Of a DNA stretch of 64,000 nucleotides, positions 58,667 to 64,000 are shown in pieces; the first letter of the stretch is position 1; each line of letters begins with the position of its first letter. A program made the translations under genes and the position numbers. The stretch comes from Riptortus pedestris (Eukaryota > Arthropoda > Insecta > Hemiptera > Alydidae). Where the stretch lies: contig CM032228.1 of NCBI GenBank assembly GCA_019009955.1, positions 69,115,501 through 69,179,500 on the forward strand, read 5' to 3'. The notes beneath the pieces are model-generated. The model saw nothing but the letters and a program-made list of their open reading frames with translations. It was not told the DNA's origin and did not search any database.

Positions 58667-59092
58667 CTGTTAACACTCTAGCGGTCGCAATTTAATTTAA
58701 TCGTCATTAAACTCGGCATTTAATCGTTTTATGTAAAAAGAAAGATCAACTTTGTTAACGGTTGAAATCGAACCAGTGTGAGGGGGGGGGGGTTTAAAGG
58801 AGAATAATATTGAAAATTCGAAATATCTCCGTTAACATACATCGGATCAAATAAATGGTACAGAACCAATCTTATTGCAAATTAAAGTTAATATAAATAT
58901 TGTTATATACGTTTATTCTATCTTGAATATTAACCGAGATATTTCCATTTTTATTAAGTGTAACGGACGAGCTTTGGTCGCTTCTATTCGTTTCCACCGA
59001 AAGTGAACTGTTCGGCACTCGTATGGAGATTTCTGTATTTTATAACTTTACGTGGGAAATCTGCTTAGTTTACGCAGCCCCTGCGTGACGGA
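58471..59092 (+). mobile_element. Family A copy, A2 variant, intact ends
   Basis: TTTTAACAGATTTCTCTTAA, 5-prime block, (TA)~36 with one interruption (58590-58662), CACTCTAGCGGTCGC, body, the A2 segment (about 58955-59030), then GGGAAATCTGCTTAG, the hairpin and GACGGAC plus T run. Confidence 0.8.
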
Positions 59093-59094
59093 CT

Positions 59095-59628
59095 TTTTAA
59101 TATGAAATGAGTACGAGTGGGATTAACTGTTACTAAGGTGTTACAAAGGCTGAAAACTATAAAATTCCAAATATCTCGGATAATATTAACCTTAGAGAAA
59201 ATATGTATACTACACTATTTATAGACAATTAAGATGACAATAAAATATCTATCTATTCCGGGTCCGATTTCAGCGTTTAATTGTTATGATCTTAAGTGTT
59301 GAATGCAACAGTTAAGTATGGTGTAGAGCAAATAAACACTTCAGAGCTAAGAACGTAAAATCTTAAATAACGACGTCAGCACACAACGTATTTGCAAGTT
59401 CTTCCTCTAGTAAATATCTGTTGAAAAAAAAAGTTGGCATTTAATAGTCGCGACCTAACTAGATAGGCTGAACCTCCTACGTGCGACTTAGAGAAAGTAG
59501 CAGGAGACCTACCGTAAATTTGACTTGTAAAATCTGTCGAAGAGAGAGAAAAAAGTTGAAGGAAGTTTTTGAAAATTGCTTGAGTACAATCTCATTAGCT
59601 GATTTTCTGTAAGGGAAATCTGCTAAAA
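59095..59628 (-). mobile_element. Family A copy, truncated and diverged
   Basis: Begins ATGAAATGAGTACGAGTGGG (no 3-prime terminus), has the AATAACGACGTCAG variant and a shortened 5-prime end GATTTTCTGTAAGGGAAATC-TGCTAAAA. Confidence 0.6.
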
Positions 59629-59764
59629 TGTAATTTTCATATAACTATTAATCTCTACCCTGAACTCTGCTAATATCCTTCCAGTAGAATTCGTCCCAAA
59701 GAAGATAGATAGAAGGTACAAGTTCACGTTTCCAGTTAGAAGAGAAAACATTTGTCTTATTTAA

Positions 59765-60099
59765 GGGGCTGTGTAAACTAAGCAGATTTCCCACGTAAAT
59801 TTTAATTATAGATAAACCTAAACTAGAACTGTGGGTTTACTAAAGGCTGAAAACTGGAAAACGCAAATATCTCGGTTAATAATCAAAATAGGGAATAAAT
59901 GTACATAATAATATTTATAGTACATTTAATTTCAATAAGATTCATTCTATATAATTTTTTGATCCGACTTAAAGTAACGGAGATATTTCGATGTTTCAAA
60001 AATCTCCCCCTCTAAATCCCCCTCCCCTGGTCCGATTTCAGTCATTAATGCACTTGATCTTTCTTTTTAGATATTTCCCTTGAGGGAAATCTGCTAAAA
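59765..60099 (-). mobile_element. Family A copy with core deletion
   Basis: GGGGCTGTGTAAACTAAGCA to TTGATCTTTCTTTTTAGATA, joined directly to TTTCCCTTGAGGGAAATC-TGCTAAAA. The palindrome, the microsatellite and the 5-prime block are all deleted. Confidence 0.75.
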
Positions 60100-60298
60100 G
60101 TAATCATAAATCTTCAGGGGGATTAAGTACCCCTTCTCCAAGAAGAATTGGACCCTAGTAAATCAGATAACTGCAGCAGAAAGGATGACTGCTGAACGAC
60201 AGCTCACCTAACAAAATCTTTTATAAAGACATTTTACATAAGTTATAATATATGTGTATATAATAAGTTATAACTTGTTTCAGTGATGAGTTACAGAG

Positions 60299-60404
60299 CT
60301 GAGGCACCCGTTATTCAGATGCAGAGCATCCGACTTTAGATCACCTGTGTCCAGCAACATTGAGCATAGTCAGTACTTGAATGGGTGACCACGGTGTTGC
60401 CTCA
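60299..60404 (+). pseudogene. 5S rRNA-derived sequence (pseudogene or SINE3-type head)
   Basis: CATCCGACTTTAGATCACC...CAGCAACATTGAGCATAGTC, AGTACTTGAATGGGTGACC follows 5S rRNA order (CGTCYGATCACCGAAGTTAAGCAACATCGGGCGTAGTCAGTACTTGGATGGGTGACC-type, including the internal promoter A box/IE/C box region). GAGGCAC at 60301 and GTGTTGCCTC at about 60394 can pair as a closing helix. The first third of the 5S sequence is not recognisable and there are many changes, so it is not a functional 5S gene. It may be the head of a 5S-derived SINE, because organised text continues to about 60520. Confidence 0.65.
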
Positions 60405-61517
60405 ACAGTTATTGTAATCTAGTGAGTAAATCAGACCGACAACACGTCGGTATGACCAAGGGCATTGACTCTCCTAGATACCTCTGGCCTTCTCTCGTAG
60501 ATAAACAGGCTCAAAATATTGAAGCTCGTCTGTCATCTGCAGACAACTCATTCCAAGTCCTCTTTGGTTAACGGAGGTTGTACATCAAGTTGATAAGTTA
60601 CTACAACCGTCTTCAGTGCCTGTTGACATACACAAAACCAAATGAAAATCATGCAATCAACATTATTGAAAATATTAAAACCTTAGCATAAACATGAAAT
60701 AAAAACTAATTAAATTACAAGTTAAATGTATAATAAATAAAACTCAAAATATAAATAAATATCACAGAAAACCAGTCATCACTTAAAAACTTACACTTAG
60801 CAGTCTAACAACTATTATACTAATTGTTTATTTAATAAAACACAAGCTAAAAGAAAATGGAAGAACACTTTGCCTATATAAAACGTGGGGATATATCCCC
60901 GCCCTCGACAAAAAGAAAAAAATTTAAAATGCCTTAAAATACTTAAAAATCCGAAACTGTTTTAACTACGACGTTGGATGAAGCTGTTGCTCTGAAAGTG
61001 CACTTTGACTCAATAAAGTTTATTTCAATAAATATTTTTATAACATTTAATAGGATACGTCTAATAGTATTTTTCTATAAACAATTTTCTATATTATGCC
61101 AATTAAATACTTTAAAAATTATTGAATTACATCTATACTTATATAATGCATTCACTATAAAATTAGATCAAATTCTAAGAATACATATTAGAAAATTATT
61201 AAAGTGTCAATAAAAAGTGAAATGCAAAAAAAAAAAAAAAACAAACAACAACAAACTGAAAAAAGAGTGAACTTTGGCAAATGATTTTTGAAGCATATAA
61301 GGTGATATGAAGCAAACGATATTGTACGATATGGAAACATCCAGGGTAATGAACATTATATATAAATGAAAATGTAACTATAGAAAGGGGGGGGGGAGAA
61401 AACTTAAATAAATAAAAAAAATAAGGAAAAGGGATAACCAAAAAAAAATAAATAAATAGAAAATAAATAATATTAAATCTCTGGAATATGCTGGATGGTA
61501 GAGGAACAAATGTATAA
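60405..61517. other. AT-rich sequence; body of the 5S-headed unit in its first ~120 bp
   Basis: After 60520 I see nothing definite. A GAAAGTGCACTTTGACTCAA word at about 60995 matches the one at 61611 (see the 61518 inverted repeat). A-rich tracts and a G run lie at 61230-61460. Confidence 0.35.
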
Positions 61518-61670
61518 GGATCAATAAGAAGGCCAAGGGAGTCGCCCGGCAGTCGTGGTCCAGGCAACGCAGCTTTAATCAGCAGGCACTGAGGATGGAG
61601 CGTTGACTCCGAAAGTGCACTCTGCACAATAATAAAAAACCAGTAGAGGACTTGGCCTTCTTATTGATCC
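61518..61670. repeat. 20-bp perfect inverted repeat around a hammerhead-like core
   Basis: GGATCAATAAGAAGGCCAAG (61518-61537) is the exact reverse complement of 61651-61670. Inside, 61589-61614 reads CTGAGGA, a GGAG...CTCC stem, and GAAA. The 142-codon minus frame that overlaps here (61199-61627) consists mostly of A/T-rich low-complexity text and is not convincing. Confidence 0.75.
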
Positions 61671-62012
61671 TTAATAATATTAAAGTTTATACACCCTGCT
61701 AATATAGTAAATAATTTAAGAGTGGTGTGTAGAAAGTGTAGATTATAGTGTGTAATATATGTTGGTGTCTTTTAGATGTTTAATGACTGAGTCTATGTAA
61801 TCACTGTTATCGGAACCTAATACTTATTTAAAAAAAAAAACACAAGCTAAAAAAAAAATAGAACACTTTGCTTAGAAGAAACGCATTGTAGAAGAAAACA
61901 GGCGTACTGTGTACATTCAGACACTTCATTTCATTTAAAAATGTTGTTAAACACTTTATGTATTTAAAGGCATTTTCAAACTTTTCTTTTGTCGGGGGAG
62001 TGGGGTATGACC

Positions 62013-62112
62013 GTTTTAGCAGATTTCCCTTAAGGGAAATCAGCTATTGAGGTCGTACTCATGATGCGAGTTTCGAAAAATTTCTTCAAATGTCCATCGA
62101 TCCTATTTAGGA
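62013..62112 (+). mobile_element. Family A 5-prime end fragment
   Basis: Intact TTTTAGCAGATTTCCCTT, palindrome and GAGGTCGTACTCATG to ATGTCCATCGATCCT, then unrelated sequence. Confidence 0.8.
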
Positions 62113-62734
62113 ATGCTTACTCCTCATCCTAGACAAAGTTACTTCTGTTGAGCTTAAAGTGTCTGTTATTCATTATCTTACATTAATCCCCAGCTGATTA
62201 ATGCATTTAATCCCCAGGATGGATTTGAATGAATTGAAACGGATACTTGAGGTGAGTTGATTTAAATAGTCGTGTTGTGGTTTGATGGAAGCCAAGATGG
62301 CTGCCCGTGACAGGATCTAATATATCGATAGGAGGGTTAGGAAGTAATGAAGGCTAGTTGTTGGGACAATGGCACTGTTTGTTAGCCCGTGGAACAGAGA
62401 TGTCAACCCCTGATGTAGTGCCGTGTCCTGCCTCTCAGGGCGTGATCCCTTCCCTCTACCATCATTCCAGCTCCTTCCTTCACTATTTACTCCCATCAAT
62501 GCAAACAGCGTTTCCAACTTTTCAATAAAATACAAGTCAACTTGTAGGGGCTAACTCCAAGATGGACAGGAGAGGGCCTTTCACATTTACGTCTAACGGG
62601 CAATTGGCTATGGTGTACAACATTTTAGCGGTGCCATATAGGAAATGAGCTTTTGAGATGTCATTTTACTCTGAACTATTCAAATAAGTGCTGCAACATA
62701 ACAGTAGTTTCATCTTCTCAGATAAACGCAAAAA
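62113..62734. other. Non-repetitive sequence, nothing recognised
   Basis: Less AT-rich around 62270-62600. The 72-codon minus frame has no motif. Confidence 0.35.
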
Positions 62735-63403
62735 GTCTGTCACGCAGGGGCTGCGTAAACTAAGTAGATTTCCCATGTGAAGTTTTACAATAGAGAAATC
62801 TCCATACTGGTAACACAACACCACCCTGATTAAATACAAACGGTAATGAGAAATCTTTCAGTTAATTAAAATAAATTCCCAACTAAAACTGCTTCTGAAT
62901 TGTAATAATAATTTATATTTTAATAACACAAATTTTAATAGTCCAAGAACTAAAGAAGGGGGGGGGGAGGATGAACAGAACGTATTTGCATAAATCTCAC
63001 AAAGTAACGAAGGTAAGGTAAGGTTAGAAGCGACAGGTAAGGTTAGAAGAAGCTTCCACCTGGGCAGAGGAGTTACGGAAACGGCCGACCTAATCCGAAC
63101 TATCCCGACCACAGACTTCATAAAAATGCAAATATCTCGGTTAATATTCAAGATAGAGAATAAATGTATATAACAATATTTATAGTAAATTTAATTTGCA
63201 ATAAGATTGGTTCTATACAATTGTTCGATGTGATGCATAATAACGGAGATAATTTGAAATTTCGAAAATCCCCCCTCTAAACCCCCCTCCCTCTAGTCCG
63301 ATTTCAGCCATTGACGAACTTGATCTGTCTTTTTAAATAAAACGGTTAAATATTGAGTTTCGTAACGATCAAACAATAATTGCGACCGCGAGAGCGTTAA
63401 CGG

Positions 63404-63408
<5 letters not shown>
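62735..63408 (-). mobile_element. Family A copy, truncated at its (TA)n by family B
   Basis: GTCTGTCACGCAGGGGCTGC to GCGACCGCGAGAGCG and the TA tract, where family B follows. A foreign segment of about 115 bp (63005-63120, with AGGTAAGGTTAGAAG repeated) replaces part of the body. Confidence 0.75.

Positions 63409-63460
<52 letters not shown>
63409..63460. repeat. (TA)n joining families A and B
   Basis: About 25 TA repeats between the family A core and the CTAG end of family B. Confidence 0.9.
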
Positions 63461-63461
<1 letters not shown>

Positions 63462-64000
63462 TAGCTCAGATACCCGGCTTCGCCCGGGAATCCATTTGAG
63501 GCTGAATGGTGATGGTATTTTTTAGCAGGCTTTACATTGCACAATATATTATGGACGTTACTCCGTCAGTGCAAGACTTCGCTGTTTTGCATATTGTCAT
63601 ATTTCCCGTTTCCTGTGCATTATAGATAGATTTGAATTATTAATGAGAAAATATTGACATACATTTGAATAAATTTTTTCATTTGAGGTACCTGGTAGTT
63701 CTATTGAAAAGAAGTGTTGAGAAAATTTCTCTAAAATAACAAAGTAAACAACTATTGTTATTTGCATATTTGCCGAAACCCCAATAGGAAATCACTATTT
63801 TAATTTCAGGCCTCCTTACAACTCCCACTCCTGCCCGTCCCTAGAAATAGTATGGCTTATTATAAGGAAGGCGTTAGTGCTAATTCAAATACCGAGTTTG
63901 GTTTAGTTCGGTTGAGTCTTTTGTGCCAAATAAAATTGTGGACTCCCGCTATAGGTTTTAGCGTATAACTCATTTATACTTCCGTACACGGCAAAAAGTG
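63461..64000 (-). mobile_element. Family B (Helitron-like) copy, cut by the window end
   Basis: A-CTAGCTCAGATACCCGGCTT, hairpin CCCGGCTTCGCCCGGG, then the same body order as 27380-28340. The internal-unit word CTCCCACTCCTGCCCG lies near 63828. The hairpin is intact here. Confidence 0.8.

Noticed and set aside
60299..60404. Functional 5S rRNA gene
   Set aside because: The 5-prime third is unrecognisable, conserved loop positions are changed and no T-run terminator follows at the expected place.
61199..61627. Longest open frame in the window (142 codons, minus)
   Set aside because: Most of it is low-complexity Phe/Tyr/Ile text over A-rich DNA, and its start overlaps the 61.5-kb inverted repeat. 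No domain or membrane-protein pattern is convincing.
62990..63060. Telomere-like insertion (AGGTAAGGTTAG words)
   Set aside because: Only a few irregular words, not a TTAGG array.

Overview
This is a stretch of animal nuclear DNA that is almost entirely non-coding. It is AT-rich, its longest open frame is 142 codons (and not convincing), and I find no intact host gene. What it holds is a dense mat of transposable elements, their decayed remnants, several tandem arrays and very long (TA)n, (CT)n and (GT)n microsatellites. I think an arthropod is most likely, with moderate confidence. The reasons are the hAT, Harbinger and Helitron-like families, a decayed protein family I know mainly from arthropods and cnidarians (56.4-57.1 kb), and Helitron-type text close to the phrase about 'gctgaaccgaattttatgaa' that is common in insect repeats. 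The species cannot be named from this.

The dominant component, called family A here, has roughly 35 copies and fragments. Read forward, a complete copy starts TTTT-AGCAGATTTCCC, carries a (TA)n tract at a fixed position beside a CCGCTAGAGCGG palindrome, and ends GGGAAATCTGCT, spacer, the hairpin ACGCAGCCCCTGCGT, GACGGAC and a T run. Short subterminal inverted repeats, an internal microsatellite, a 3-prime hairpin and T/T flanks are the architecture of non-autonomous Helentrons (DINE-1/HINE type). Family B (five copies) ends in a CCCGGGCGAAGCCGGG-type hairpin, about 8 nt, then CTAG before T, as canonical Helitrons do. At least twice, and probably three times, it sits in the (TA)n of a family A copy.

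Layout. 0-5 kb: two inverted copies of a 1.07-kb repeat (family D) around a family A copy and a 292-bp MITE. 5-8 kb: family A. 8.8-10.5 kb: family C fragments, a LINE ORF2 tail and an exact 74-bp tandem array. 10.5-12.5 kb: long microsatellites. 13.7-16 kb: family A and two tRNA-derived SINEs. 16.8-18.65 kb: a 57/62-bp minisatellite interrupted by a deleted Harbinger element that keeps remnants of both a MADF gene and a transposase. 19-25.4 kb: family A, one copy split by a hAT element. 25.8-28.4 kb: a family B inverted pair. 28.9-33 kb: family A, one copy split by a second hAT. 34-40 kb: two perfect-arm hairpins, SINEs and family A. 41-48.8 kb: families A and B and a possible LTR-like unit. 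48.8-50.5 kb: two 45-bp arrays around large palindromes. 51.7-60.1 kb: family A, a SINE with clean target duplications, a B-in-A nest and the decayed protein family. 60.3 kb: a 5S rRNA-like element. 61.5 kb: a 20-bp perfect inverted repeat around a hammerhead-like core. 62-64 kb: families A and B.

The only coding signals are broken transposon genes: hAT transposase C-termini (19.4 and 31.9 kb), Harbinger transposase N-terminus and MADF protein (17.6-18.1 kb), LINE ORF2 C-terminus (9.0 kb) and the uncharacterised family at 56.4 kb. Most other open frames lie inside microsatellites or repeats.
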